Part shown: one piece after another, positions 1-9,129 of the stretch | Position numbering within the stretch: position 1 is the stretch's first letter | Layout: each line of letters starts with the position of its first letter | Assembly: GCF_025685415.1 (NCBI RefSeq) | Contig: NZ_JAGSYB010000001.1 | Coordinates: 806,001-870,000 of the forward strand | DNA from: Terriglobus aquaticus | GTDB lineage: Bacteria > Acidobacteriota > Terriglobia > Terriglobales > Acidobacteriaceae | Direction: 5' to 3' | DNA: 64,000 bases | The notes under the pieces: model-generated | The model's input: the letters and a program-made list of their open reading frames with translations, nothing else | Told to the model about the DNA's origin: nothing | Databases searched by the model: none | Position numbers and translations under genes: made by a program

Positions 1-2934
1 GTCAAGGGCGTCACCGTCAGCGCCGGCTCCACGTACTCCCTTCCCATCCGCCTTGCAGTGTCCGAGCAGACAGCAACCGTCGATGTATCCGCAAGCGCCC
101 TCGCGCTGGACACCGCGAACATGCAGCAGACCACCACACTGCCCGAGCACCTGTTGCAGGACGTTCCGCTGAATGGCCGCGACTTCAAGAAGCTGGTTGG
201 GGTGCTGCCCGGTTTCGGCGGCTACTCCGGCGTACTGGGGTCCATCAACGGCGCGCGCGCAAACCAGACCAACTGGCAGATCGACGGTACCGACAACAAT
301 GACCTTTGGACGAACAACTCCGCCGTGAATCAGTCAGGCGTGCAGGGTATTGCCGGAACGCTCATGCCGGTCGATGCAATCCAGGAGTTCTCGCTGGTCA
401 CGCAGTCCACGGCGGAGTCGGGGCGCGATCCGGGAGCCACGGCCAACCTCATCATCAAGTCCGGCACCAACCAGTTCCACGGCTCGGCGTATTACTTTAA
501 TCGCCACGAGGCGCTCAGCGTCGACCCTGTGTTTGTGCCGAAGAAGAAGCTGCGCAACGAGAACTTCGGCGGCTCCATCGGCGGACCCATCGTGCCGAAC
601 CGGACATTCTGGTTTCTGGCTTTCGAGCGGCAGCAGTTCACCATCGGCATCCAGGGCCTGGGCACCGAGCCCTCTGCCGCGTATCAAAACGAAGCGCGCA
701 ATCTGCTGGCGCTCAACGGCATTCCCGTTAATCCGCTCTCGCAGACGTTGCTGAACACCTTGTGGGAGCCGGGCGCACTTACCGGCCCAGCCAACTCCGG
801 CAACTTCAGCCCCGGGCTAGAAACCGGCTTCAGCAACAACGGCGTACTGAAACTGGATCACACCTTCGGAGCCAACGATTACCTCTCCTTCCGCTACTTC
901 ATCGGGCAGGGGAATCAGGTCGCTCCCAGCGGCAACGTGGTTCAGAACAGCTACTTCGAGATAGCACCCATTCACATTCAGAACTACTCGGTCGTCTACA
1001 ACCACACCTTCTCGCCGCGCGTGACCAATCAGGTGCTTCTGGGCGTGAGCGCTTACAACCAGAAGTTCGACGACTTCAACCACAGCTTCGACGTCAATAC
1101 TCTCGGTTTGAACATCGGCAACACCGGTCTTACCGGAGCGCCCAACATCATCCTCTCGGGCTTCGACCAGATCGGCGTCAATCCGCCGCAAGGACGCCGG
1201 GACATCACCGGCCATGTGACCGACGCGCTTACCTACGTCGTGGGTAGCCACTCCTTCCGCTTCGGCGGCGAGTATCGCAAGGCACAGTTGGACGAGTTCT
1301 ACCACCGCAACGGCCTGGGAACCTTCAATTTCGATGGCACCCGCGGTCGCCGACAGTTGAACGGCAGCGCTGTGGCGTACCCGAATAACCCGTACACCGA
1401 CAGCAACGTCGCCTCGCTCGCCGACTTTCTGGCCGGGTATGTTTCCACCTCCAACCTGGCGCGCGGAAACCCGGAGCGGCTGGTGTACATGAACACCTTC
1501 GACCTGTTTGCCCAGGATGCGTGGCAGGTGAACCGCAGGTTGAACGTGAACTACGGCGTGCGCTGGGATTACGAAGGTCCGATCCACAACGGCGATAAGA
1601 ACCTGCCGACCTTTGTTCCGTCGCTCGGCGGCCTCGTGGTACAGGGGCAGACCATCGACAATCTGTACCCGCAGCGCTGGCTCAACTTTGGCCCGCGCGT
1701 CGGGTTTGCCTTCCAGCCGCGCCCTGACGCCGGCACAGTCTTCCGCGGTAGCTATGGCCTGTTCTACGACACAACTGCCATCAGTCCGTTCCTCGACAAT
1801 CGTCCCTCGGGCACCACGGCGCCGAACGGTCTGGAAGGGAATCCCGCGGGTACTTCGCCGGTGCAGACGATCACGCAAAATGCGTACGCGATCGCCGCCG
1901 GGCAGCCGCTGTTCGCAGGCGGACCCGCGAGCATCGTGGGCCTCTTCTCCGTCTCGCAGAGCTTCAAGACGCCGGTTTCCCAGAACTTCACCTTCAGCGT
2001 CGAGCAGCAGGTCGGCAATGCTGCCATCTTCTCGCTGGGATACGTGGGCAGCCAGTCGCGGCACCAGGTTGCGCTGCGCGACATCAACCAGGTCAACCCA
2101 AATGCGGCCAGCACCACCCCGGTGCAGTTGCTTCGGCCGTATTACCGCCAGTTCCCAAACTTTGGCGCGATCAACCAGGTGGAATCCATTGCGAACGGCA
2201 ACTACAACGGCCTGCAAGCCACGCTGCGCAGCAACCGCTGGCACGGCCTGACCGCTCAGGTGAACTACACCTGGAGCCACTCGCTGGACACCATGACGCA
2301 GTACCGCGCGCGCCTGCCCCAGGACAGTCGCAACTTCAAGGCTGAGTATGGCAACTCCGATTACGACACGCGGCATGCTGCCAACGGAGCCATCTCCTAT
2401 GACATCCCGCGCTTGACTGGCGGTCCGCGCCGGCTGACCGAAGGTTGGCAGGTGAATGCCGCGTTTAACCTGCACGGTGGCCAGCCTTTCAACATCGTCA
2501 CCGCTTCCGACAACAGCGGAACTGCCGACCGTTACCAGCGCCCCAACGTGACCGGAGCGTCCGCGGCCACAGCGCACACTTTCGTCCCCAACGGAGCTTC
2601 GCGCTACGTGCAGTGGATCAGCCCGGGAGCATTTGCCCAGCCGGCCGCAGGCACCTTCGGCAACCTGCGGCGTAACGCGTTCTACGGTCCTGGTTACGCG
2701 GACACTGACGTGTCGCTGTTCAAGACCACAAAGCTGGCCGAGCGCGTCAGCCTCCAGCTCCGGGTGGAGATGTTCAACGTCGGTAATCGCATCAACCTGG
2801 CTCCGCCCAGCGCTAGCTTTGGCTCGGCCAGCTTTGGCCGCGTGACTGACACGATCGGCGATTACAACGGCGCTCCTGGGATTGGCCCGGGCGAGCCCTA
2901 CAACACGCAGATTGCAGCCAAGCTGCTGTTCTAA
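1..2934 (+). CDS. TonB-dependent receptor, Oar-like (5' truncated)
   Basis: This is the C-terminal 977 residues of a large outer-membrane receptor. The frame is open from base 1, so the signal peptide and the N-terminal carboxypeptidase-regulatory-like domain lie outside the window; the GTG at 58 is not a real start. A plug-like region is visible (VPLNGRDFKKLVGVLPG, then IDGTDNND, then SGTNQFHGSAYYFNRHE). It is followed by a long beta-barrel rich in aromatic alternating strands and ends in Phe (AAKLLF), as outer-membrane barrels do. Such receptors are abundant in Acidobacteriota and are thought to import oligosaccharides or similar substrates with TonB energy. The substrate cannot be told from the sequence. 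Confidence 0.9.
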   Translation, partial: VKGVTVSAGSTYSLPIRLAVSEQTATVDVSASALALDTANMQQTTTLPEHLLQDVPLNGRDFKKLVGVLPGFGGYSGVLGSINGARANQTNWQIDGTDNNDLWTNNSAVNQSGVQGIAGTLMPVDAIQEFSLVTQSTAESGRDPGATANLIIKSGTNQFHGSAYYFNRHEALSVDPVFVPKKKLRNENFGGSIGGPIVPNRTFWFLAFERQQFTIGIQGLGTEPSAAYQNEARNLLALNGIPVNPLSQTLLNTLWEPGALTGPANSGNFSPGLETGFSNNGVLKLDHTFGANDYLSFRYFIGQGNQVAPSGNVVQNSYFEIAPIHIQNYSVVYNHTFSPRVTNQVLLGVSAYNQKFDDFNHSFDVNTLGLNIGNTGLTGAPNIILSGFDQIGVNPPQGRRDITGHVTDALTYVVGSHSFRFGGEYRKAQLDEFYHRNGLGTFNFDGTRGRRQLNGSAVAYPNNPYTDSNVASLADFLAGYVSTSNLARGNPERLVYMNTFDLFAQDAWQVNRRLNVNYGVRWDYEGPIHNGDKNLPTFVPSLGGLVVQGQTIDNLYPQRWLNFGPRVGFAFQPRPDAGTVFRGSYGLFYDTTAISPFLDNRPSGTTAPNGLEGNPAGTSPVQTITQNAYAIAAGQPLFAGGPASIVGLFSVSQSFKTPVSQNFTFSVEQQVGNAAIFSLGYVGSQSRHQVALRDINQVNPNAASTTPVQLLRPYYRQFPNFGAINQVESIANGNYNGLQATLRSNRWHGLTAQVNYTWSHSLDTMTQYRARLPQDSRNFKAEYGNSDYDTRHAANGAISYDIPRLTGGPRRLTEGWQVNAAFNLHGGQPFNIVTASDNSGTADRYQRPNVTGASAATAHTFVPNGASRYVQWISPGAFAQPAAGTFGNLRRNAFYGPGYADTDVSLFKTTKLAERVSLQLRVEMFNVGNRINLAPPSASFGSASFGRVTDTIGDYNGAPGIGPGEPYNTQIAAKLLF

Positions 2935-2984
2935 GCGGCACGACGGCCTCTTTCGCACCCTCTGCACCGCGAGAGGGGCCGCCG

Positions 2985-2990
2985 TATACT
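2985..2990 (+). promoter_or_regulatory. -10-like box TATACT before miaB
   Basis: TATACT lies 8 nt before the ATG at 2999, and no convincing Shine-Dalgarno sequence stands between them. No good -35 element is seen. It fits a very short or leaderless miaB transcript. Confidence 0.45.
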
Positions 2991-2998
2991 GGATTGTG

Positions 2999-4333
2999 AT
3001 GAATTCGCCCGCCAATAGGACCTTCTACATCGAGACGTTCGGCTGCCAGATGAACGCCCACGATTCGGAAAAGGTCATCGGAACGCTGGAACACGAAGGC
3101 TACCGCCGCGTCGAGACCGAAGAAGACGCTGGCCTGATCCTGTACAACACCTGCTCCATCCGCGACAAAGCGGAGCAGAAGGTCTTCCATAGGCTGAACG
3201 AATACAAGCGCATGCAGGGCGAAGGCAAGCAGTTCGCCGTGCTTGGCTGCGTCGCGCAGCAAGAGGGTGAGAAGATTTTCGAGCGTGCACCGTACGTCTC
3301 GCTCGTCAGCGGCTCCGCTTCGTATCGCAACCTGCCGCAGATGCTGGATCGCCTGCAGGCCGGCGAGCAGCGCATCACCGGCCTCGACGACCGTCAGACC
3401 GACGAGACCTTCGACACCGAGTTCACGGCGCGCTCCAACCCGCATCGCGGCTACATCACCATCATCGAGGGCTGCGACAAGTTCTGCTCTTACTGCGTGG
3501 TGCCATACACCCGCGGCAAGGAACGTTCGCGCACGTCCGAGAGCATCCTGGCAGAAGCTCGTCGCATGGCCGACCAGGGCTACACCGACATCCAGTTGCT
3601 CGGTCAGAACGTGAACAGCTACCGCGACCCCAGCCTGCGGATGAGCTTCGCGGAGGTGCTCGCCGCCGTCGCCGCTCTGCCCGGTATCCGTCGTGTCCGC
3701 TTCACCACGTCGCACCCGCGCGACTTCACCCGTGACATTGTTGAGGCGATCGACACCATCCCCGCTATCTGCGACCACGTGCACCTGCCCGTGCAGTCGG
3801 GTTCGTCTGCCGTGCTCAAGGCAATGCAGCGTGAGTACACGCGCGAGTGGTACCTGGAACGGATCTCCTGGATCAAGAACGCAACCCGCGACATCAGCAT
3901 GACGACCGACATCATCGTCGGCTTTCCCGGCGAAACCGACGATGACTTCGAACAGACCATGTCCCTGCTGGACGTAGCCGGCTACGACGCCGTCTACGCC
4001 TTCGCCTACTCGCCGCGTCCCAACACGCCTGCGATCACCATGGAAGACAGCATTCCCGAAGAGGTGAAGTCGGAGCGTCTGCAGCGTTTGTTGACGGCGC
4101 AACGCGAACGGCAGCGCGTCAGCTACTCGCGCCATCAGGGCCAAATCATGGACGTGATGGTCGAGGGCTACAATCGCCAGCGCGGCCAGATCACCGGGCG
4201 CTCCTCGCAGAACAAGACGGTGAACTTCACCACTACGCAGCCCATTCTTCCCGCACTTGGCAGCTACTGCCAGGTGCGCGTCACCGCCACGTACCCGAAC
4301 AGCCTCGTGGCCGAGGCGGTGTCTGTACGATGA
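2999..4333 (+). CDS. miaB: tRNA-2-methylthio-N6-dimethylallyladenosine synthase MiaB
   Basis: A radical-SAM methylthiotransferase that converts i6A37 to ms2i6A37 in tRNAs. It has 444 residues, the usual family length. The N-terminal UPF0004 domain carries its three cluster cysteines (FGCQMNAHDSE, YNTCSIRD, LGCVAQ). The radical-SAM CxxxCxxC motif is in EGCDKFCSYCVVPYTRG. A C-terminal TRAM domain binds tRNA. The ATG at 2999 is chosen because homology begins at once with YIETFGCQMN; the open frame extends upstream into the receptor gene without homology. The stop overlaps the next start by 4 bp (ATGA), so the nuclease-family gene is probably translationally coupled. Confidence 0.95.
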   Translation: MNSPANRTFYIETFGCQMNAHDSEKVIGTLEHEGYRRVETEEDAGLILYNTCSIRDKAEQKVFHRLNEYKRMQGEGKQFAVLGCVAQQEGEKIFERAPYVSLVSGSASYRNLPQMLDRLQAGEQRITGLDDRQTDETFDTEFTARSNPHRGYITIIEGCDKFCSYCVVPYTRGKERSRTSESILAEARRMADQGYTDIQLLGQNVNSYRDPSLRMSFAEVLAAVAALPGIRRVRFTTSHPRDFTRDIVEAIDTIPAICDHVHLPVQSGSSAVLKAMQREYTREWYLERISWIKNATRDISMTTDIIVGFPGETDDDFEQTMSLLDVAGYDAVYAFAYSPRPNTPAITMEDSIPEEVKSERLQRLLTAQRERQRVSYSRHQGQIMDVMVEGYNRQRGQITGRSSQNKTVNFTTTQPILPALGSYCQVRVTATYPNSLVAEAVSVR

Positions 4334-4842
4334 AGCCCGCACACACTTCCGCGCAGGAAGAGGTCGAGGTTCGGATTCGCGGCCTGATGATGGACCCGGT
4401 GACCAGCATGCCCATGATCGTTCTGAAGGACATCGGCGGCGACGCCGTGCTGCCGATTTGGGTCGGCATCTTCGAAGCAAACGCTATCGCGCTGGAGATC
4501 GAAAAGAACACCACGCCGCGTCCCATGACGCACGACCTGATTCGCAACATCCTGCGCGGCTTCGAGACGCACGTCACCCGCGTTGTCATCTCCGACCTGC
4601 GCGAAGACACCTTCTATGCCGTCATCTGGCTGGAACGGGGCGGCGAAACGCTCGCCATTGACGCGCGCCCCAGCGACGCGCTGGCGCTGGCCATGCGGGC
4701 CGATTGCCCTATCTTTGTCGCCCGCAGCGTTCTGGACAGCGCCAAGGCGAACAGTGCCGGACGGGACTCAGGCAACTCCGACGAACTGCGTCGCTGGCTT
4801 GAGAACCTGAACGACGACGATCTCGGCAAGTACAAGATGTAG
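4330..4842 (+). CDS. Bifunctional nuclease family protein (BFN/DUF151)
   Basis: A 170-residue protein with a BFN/DUF151 domain over about residues 8-145 (EVRIRGLMMDPVTSMPMIVLKD, then LPIWVGIFEANAIALE, then IDARPSDALALAMR). Plant members were described as having RNase and DNase activity; the bacterial role is unclear and the name is inherited. It has an acidic, charged C-terminus. It overlaps miaB by 4 bp and is probably cotranscribed with it. Family assignment is firm; function is not. Confidence 0.85.
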   Translation: MKPAHTSAQEEVEVRIRGLMMDPVTSMPMIVLKDIGGDAVLPIWVGIFEANAIALEIEKNTTPRPMTHDLIRNILRGFETHVTRVVISDLREDTFYAVIWLERGGETLAIDARPSDALALAMRADCPIFVARSVLDSAKANSAGRDSGNSDELRRWLENLNDDDLGKYKM

Positions 4843-4859
4843 GCTGCGTGAACAGCCGC

Positions 4860-4871
4860 TACTCTGGAAGC
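4860..4871 (+). promoter_or_regulatory. -10-like TACTCT exactly 6 nt before a GTG
   Basis: TACTCT (4860-4865), GGAAGC, then GTG at 4872. The spacing is the same as at dnaX and lysA. It supports 4872, rather than the upstream in-frame GTG at 4848, as the start of the glycosyltransferase gene. Confidence 0.5.
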
Positions 4872-5921
4872 GTGCCGCACCCAACGAACTTTTTTCTTCC
4901 GCAGTATCAATCCGCACTCGGAACTGTGGTCCATGCCACGCCTTTGGTCGAGTTGCTGAAGCGGTCACTGCCGCAGGCGCGTGTCGTGGTTGCGAGCAGT
5001 GGTCTGGCCGAGCAGGTGTGGCAGGAAAATCCGCACCTCGAAAGGCTGTTGCACACGCCAAATCCTCTGCACGACCCTGTCGGTGCCGTGCGCGCCTTGC
5101 GTGCCGCACGCATGTTTGTCGGGGAACGGTACGTCACGTTGCTGACCACCGGCAACGAACGAACGAAGATCACCCTGGCTGCCGCGCTTGCGGGCCGGTC
5201 GCGTCGCATCGGCTTTGCCGTACACGGCGCGCTGGTTCAGCAGCATCTGGCGTTCGACTCTGCTCAGAGCCAGATTGAGAACAACCTTCGCCTGCTCGCC
5301 GCTGCGGGTGTTCCGCGTGATCCAGCGTGGCCGACCGAACCGCGCCTCTATCCTGGCTCAGCGGATCGGGCGTTTGCCGAGACCTTGCTGCAGGACGTTC
5401 GCCGCCCGCGCATTGCACTCGCAACGCAAACCTCTCCCACGCAACGCAAGAGCTGGTCGCAGGAGCGTTGGGTTGAGCTGGCACAGCGCTTGCGGTCGCT
5501 CTACGGAGCGGAACTCGTCTTCATCGGAGCGCCCGCTGAGACGGAGGCCATCGACGTTCTGCGAGCAAAGATCAGCTGCTCCACAACCTCGGCAGCGGGC
5601 AGGACCTCGATCCCGCAACTCGCGGCCGTCCTGAAGCAATGCGATCTGGGCATCATGCTCGACACGGGTCCGCTGCACGTCGCGCGAGGGGTTAACCTGC
5701 CTGCAGTGATCATTGCACCAGCGTGGTCGCCGGTGCATGAGTGGCTGCCGGTCGGCCATCCGCGTTATCGCATCCTGAAGAACGCAGACTTCCCAGCGCC
5801 CGCGCCGGACGACTACATCATCGATGAAGTCAGCGTAGGGGACGTGCTTGCTGCCACGTCCGACCTGCTTGCTACTGCGCGCCCAGCTGCCTCAGAAGAG
5901 GGAAGAACTCCGGAAAGCTGA
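4872..5921 (+). CDS. Glycosyltransferase family 9 (heptosyltransferase-like)
   Basis: A cytoplasmic or membrane-associated GT9 enzyme, probably adding a sugar to the LPS core or another envelope glycan. It has 349 residues from the GTG at 4872. The N-terminal QSALGTVVHATPLVELLK corresponds to the family's usual ALGDVVHA-type motif, with Thr in place of the Asp. The C-terminal donor domain shows TSIPQLAAVLKQCDLGIMLD and DTGPLHVARGVNLP, matching the family's DSGPMHLA-type motif. The start is inferred from the TACTCT-N6-GTG arrangement; GTG 4848 would add eight residues. Its 3' end overlaps the 3' end of convergent aroA by 50 bp. Confidence 0.85.
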   Translation: MPHPTNFFLPQYQSALGTVVHATPLVELLKRSLPQARVVVASSGLAEQVWQENPHLERLLHTPNPLHDPVGAVRALRAARMFVGERYVTLLTTGNERTKITLAAALAGRSRRIGFAVHGALVQQHLAFDSAQSQIENNLRLLAAAGVPRDPAWPTEPRLYPGSADRAFAETLLQDVRRPRIALATQTSPTQRKSWSQERWVELAQRLRSLYGAELVFIGAPAETEAIDVLRAKISCSTTSAAGRTSIPQLAAVLKQCDLGIMLDTGPLHVARGVNLPAVIIAPAWSPVHEWLPVGHPRYRILKNADFPAPAPDDYIIDEVSVGDVLAATSDLLATARPAASEEGRTPES

Positions 5922-7167
5922 TCGCAGCAGCCTCGGCGCCGTGGATTGCCGTGTCGCTGGAGGCGCGCAGCGCGGCAATGCTGAACGCCATCGCGATGCG
6001 ATGGTCGTCCCCGGAGTCGATCACACCCCCGTGCAGCGTCTGCCCGCCCGGCACGATCATGCCGTCTTCCAGTTCTTCCACTTCAGCTCCCATGTTGCGC
6101 AGATTGCGGACTACCAGCGCGATCCGATCCGATTCCTTCACACGCAACTCTTTCGCATCGCGAATGGTCACCCCGGTACGGGTATACGGCGCAACTGCCG
6201 CGAGCACAGGGAGTTCGTCGATCAACTGGGCCGAGAGCGAACCGGAGATTTCTGCGCCCTTCAAATCGGCCGAGCCATTCGCCTGCACCGTGCCGATCAG
6301 CTCGCCGTGTTTCTCCTCTAGGTTCAGCACCTGCAGACGAAGTCCCATGCTAACCAGCACGTCCAGCAATGCGCTGCGCGACGGGTTCATCCCCAGGTCG
6401 TCCAGCACCAGTTGCGACTCGGGAAAGAGCAGGGCAGCGCACAGGAAGAAAGCGGCAGAACTCAAGTCGCCAGGCACCGTCGCTTCAATCGCCTGCAGGG
6501 TCTGGCCGCCTGCAATCCGCACGCCTTCTGCATCGCGCTCCAGCTCCGCGCCAAACGCGCGCAGAGCGTGTTCGGAATGATCGCGTGTGCGCACGCTTTC
6601 CTTCAACTCGGTCAAGCCATTGGCCTGTAGACCGGCGAAGAGCACTGCCGTCTTCACCTGCGCAGAGGCGATCGGCGTTTCGAAGCGGATCGCCTGCAAC
6701 GGCCCTCCATGGACCGTCATCGGGGCGTGTCCTTCGGTCAGGTCGATGCGTGCGCCCATCTGTTGTAGAGGTCCGCGAATACGTTCCATGGGGCGCTTGG
6801 TCAGAGAAGCGTCGCCCACGAAGCGAAATGTGCCCGCGTGCGGTGCTACCAGACCGGCCAGCATTCGCATGGTCGATCCGGAATTTCCGCAATCCAGGTC
6901 GCCGGCAGGCTGCGCAAAGGTTCCACCCACGCCCGTCACGCTGACCGCACCGCCCTCGTCGCGAACCGTGGCGCCAAGCTGCTCCATGCACTTCAACGAG
7001 CTATGCGGATCGGCACCCGTGCTGAAGTTCGCCAGCTTCGACGTGCCCTTCGCCAGGCCGGCCAGCATGGCGTAGCGGTGCGAAATGCTTTTGTCTCCTG
7101 GCAGTCGGACACTGCCGCGAAAGGAGCGAACTGGCGAAACGACTTCAATGTGCGTGTTCTCTTGCAT
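5872..7167 (-). CDS. aroA: 3-phosphoshikimate 1-carboxyvinyltransferase (EPSP synthase)
   Basis: The sixth step of the shikimate pathway: joins shikimate-3-phosphate and phosphoenolpyruvate. It has 431 residues. The motifs are LPGDKSISHRYAMLAGLA near the N-terminus, DCGNSGSTMRMLAGLVA, and a late IRDAKELRVKESDRIALVVRNL segment with DDHRIAMAF. The ATG at 7167 is chosen because homology starts with the HIEVVSP segment; the open frame extends 13 codons further. There is no Shine-Dalgarno sequence, and a TACCCT box lies 9 nt upstream. It lies 41 bp after the phosphatase gene and may share its transcript. Confidence 0.95.
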   Translation of the reverse strand: MQENTHIEVVSPVRSFRGSVRLPGDKSISHRYAMLAGLAKGTSKLANFSTGADPHSSLKCMEQLGATVRDEGGAVSVTGVGGTFAQPAGDLDCGNSGSTMRMLAGLVAPHAGTFRFVGDASLTKRPMERIRGPLQQMGARIDLTEGHAPMTVHGGPLQAIRFETPIASAQVKTAVLFAGLQANGLTELKESVRTRDHSEHALRAFGAELERDAEGVRIAGGQTLQAIEATVPGDLSSAAFFLCAALLFPESQLVLDDLGMNPSRSALLDVLVSMGLRLQVLNLEEKHGELIGTVQANGSADLKGAEISGSLSAQLIDELPVLAAVAPYTRTGVTIRDAKELRVKESDRIALVVRNLRNMGAEVEELEDGMIVPGGQTLHGGVIDSGDDHRIAMAFSIAALRASSDTAIHGAEAAAISFPEFFPLLRQLGAQ

Positions 7168-7208
7168 ACACACAGCAGGGTATCGCAGCGGAGCGCGAGC
7201 ACCCACGC

Positions 7209-9119
7209 TTACCGCACGCGCAGAATCACCAGCGTCTCGTCGTCAAACCGCTCTGCGCCGCCCTGAAAGTCGTCCACAGCCTGGAACACCGCTGCAACCG
7301 CTGCTTCCGCAGACTCCGGCGCGGCACGCTGAAGCGACTCACAAATGCGATCCGAACCGAACATCTCGCCGTGCCGATCTTCCGCGTCGGATATGCCATC
7401 AGAGAAGAAGGTCACCATGTCACCCGGATCCGCAGTGACCACTACTTCGTCGTAGTCGGCTACGGGAAACAGGCCAAGCGGAAATCCCTCTGCCTTCAGC
7501 GTCTGCACCTTCGCCTCGCCGTTCACGCGTGTGAGCAACAGCGGCTGCACCGACCCGGCGTTTGCCACCCGCAAGGTGCGCGCGTTGTCGTCCCAAACGG
7601 CAAACAGCATGGTCACATACTGCGAGCTCAAGCGCCGCTCCTGCAACTGGTCGTTTAGCGCCTTCAGCATGGCGGCGGGAGACAGATGCTGAGCCGCCAG
7701 AAGCCGCAGGATGCCCATGACCAGGGCGGCGTACAGGGCCGCCGGCGCCGCCTTGCCACTCACATCACCGATGGCGATAGCGACGCGCCCAGGGCCGTAC
7801 GGGATGAAGTCGTAAACATCTCCGCCGATGGAGCGCGCCGGCAGGAACTGGGCCGCAAACTCGGCGTGTGGCATGGAACTCGGCGGCGGTGGCAAGAGGC
7901 GCAACTGCACTTCGCGCGCCATTTGCAGATCGCGCTCCATACGCTGCTCTTCCTCAAAGATGCGCTCGTAGAGCCGTGCGTTCGAGATCGCGATTGCAAT
8001 TTGCCCGGCCAGCGTGGTCAGCGTCCGCTGGTGTTCCTCGTTGTAGTAGTTCAGCCGCGTGTGCTCTACATCCAGCACGCCGATCACGCGCCCCTTGTAC
8101 AGCAACGGCACGGCAAGCTCCGAGCGCACCTCTGCATTTACGGCAATGTAGCGAGGATCCTTGCGAACATCCGGCGCCAGCACCGGCTCGCGAAGCTGCG
8201 CCGCGCTTCCGATCAGTCCCACGCCGTACACAGCGCCCCGCTCTCGCCGAACACGCTCGCCATAGCGCGTGGAGAAGCGGTGCTCGAACTGCTGGGTGCG
8301 ATCGCTCCACAGCAGGATGGTGAACATCTGAAAGTCCACCACCCGCTTCAGCAAGGAACCGATCCGTTCCAGGAGGTCGTCCAGGTCGAGAATGCTGGTG
8401 ATCTCGCGACTGATGTCGTTCAGCACTGCCAGCGTCTGTGCCTGCCGCGACACGCGCGTGTAAAGCCGAGCGTTCTCAATGGAGACGGCGACACGGCTCG
8501 CGACCAGTTCCAGCAGGCGCTGCTGGTCGGTCGTGAAGGCGCCTACCTCCTCGGATTCGACATCGATCACACCGATCACGCGGTTCTTGCTGATCAATGG
8601 AACCGCCAACTCCGATCGCACATCGTTGTTCGCGTTGATGTAGCTCGGGTCCTCGCGAACATCGTTGACGAGCACCGCCCGGCGCGTCTGTGCCGCCCGG
8701 CCCACAATGCCTGCGCCCAGCTTTACCCGCGTCCGCTCAACCTCCGGTGCGTGCCCAATCTGGAATCGCATCCACAATTCCTGCGAACGCTCGTTGAGCA
8801 GCAGAATCGCAAAGATGCGGTACTGCACCACGGCGCGCACCAGGTCGCTCAGGCGCGTCATCAGCGTCTGCAGATCCAGCGTACTGTTCAGTGCATCGGC
8901 TAGCCGCAGCAGGAAGTCCACATGCGGCAGCGCAGCCGTGTCCTGAGGAATGCTCACGCGCGGCGGCTCCGTCTTTGCGGTCACCTGCGGATCGGTCGGG
9001 CGGTAGTCGCCTTCCATCTCTGGCCCGAAGAAATCGGGTCGCGACACGTGCACCTCCGATGCCGCCGATGGCTGCGCCGCGGTGCTGATCTCTACCCGGT
9101 CGTTCGTCCGCTTGGCCAT
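7209..9119 (-). CDS. GAF-GAF-SpoIIE (PP2C-type) serine phosphatase
   Basis: A 636-residue cytoplasmic signalling protein of the RsbU type. Two GAF domains (about residues 80-240 and 250-410) share the segment VRSELAVPL, which suggests internal duplication. A short coiled-coil linker ends in MAREVQLRLLPP. The C-terminal SpoIIE/PP2C phosphatase domain has the metal-binding motifs GGDVYDF, IGDVSGKAAPAALY, FFSDGISDAED and FDDETLVIL. Such proteins dephosphorylate anti-anti-sigma factors, but no partner kinase or STAS protein lies nearby. The start is the ATG at 9119, after deoC, with ACAGG upstream; the longer open frame would run into deoC. Confidence 0.9.
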   Translation of the reverse strand: MAKRTNDRVEISTAAQPSAASEVHVSRPDFFGPEMEGDYRPTDPQVTAKTEPPRVSIPQDTAALPHVDFLLRLADALNSTLDLQTLMTRLSDLVRAVVQYRIFAILLLNERSQELWMRFQIGHAPEVERTRVKLGAGIVGRAAQTRRAVLVNDVREDPSYINANNDVRSELAVPLISKNRVIGVIDVESEEVGAFTTDQQRLLELVASRVAVSIENARLYTRVSRQAQTLAVLNDISREITSILDLDDLLERIGSLLKRVVDFQMFTILLWSDRTQQFEHRFSTRYGERVRRERGAVYGVGLIGSAAQLREPVLAPDVRKDPRYIAVNAEVRSELAVPLLYKGRVIGVLDVEHTRLNYYNEEHQRTLTTLAGQIAIAISNARLYERIFEEEQRMERDLQMAREVQLRLLPPPPSSMPHAEFAAQFLPARSIGGDVYDFIPYGPGRVAIAIGDVSGKAAPAALYAALVMGILRLLAAQHLSPAAMLKALNDQLQERRLSSQYVTMLFAVWDDNARTLRVANAGSVQPLLLTRVNGEAKVQTLKAEGFPLGLFPVADYDEVVVTADPGDMVTFFSDGISDAEDRHGEMFGSDRICESLQRAAPESAEAAVAAVFQAVDDFQGGAERFDDETLVILRVR

Positions 9120-9129
9120 CGTTGCCTGT

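Noticed and set aside
817-3015. 732-codon minus-strand frame under the first receptor gene
   Set aside because: It mirrors the receptor coding strand, is Arg/Val-rich and has no motif; the receptor frame has clear plug and barrel features.
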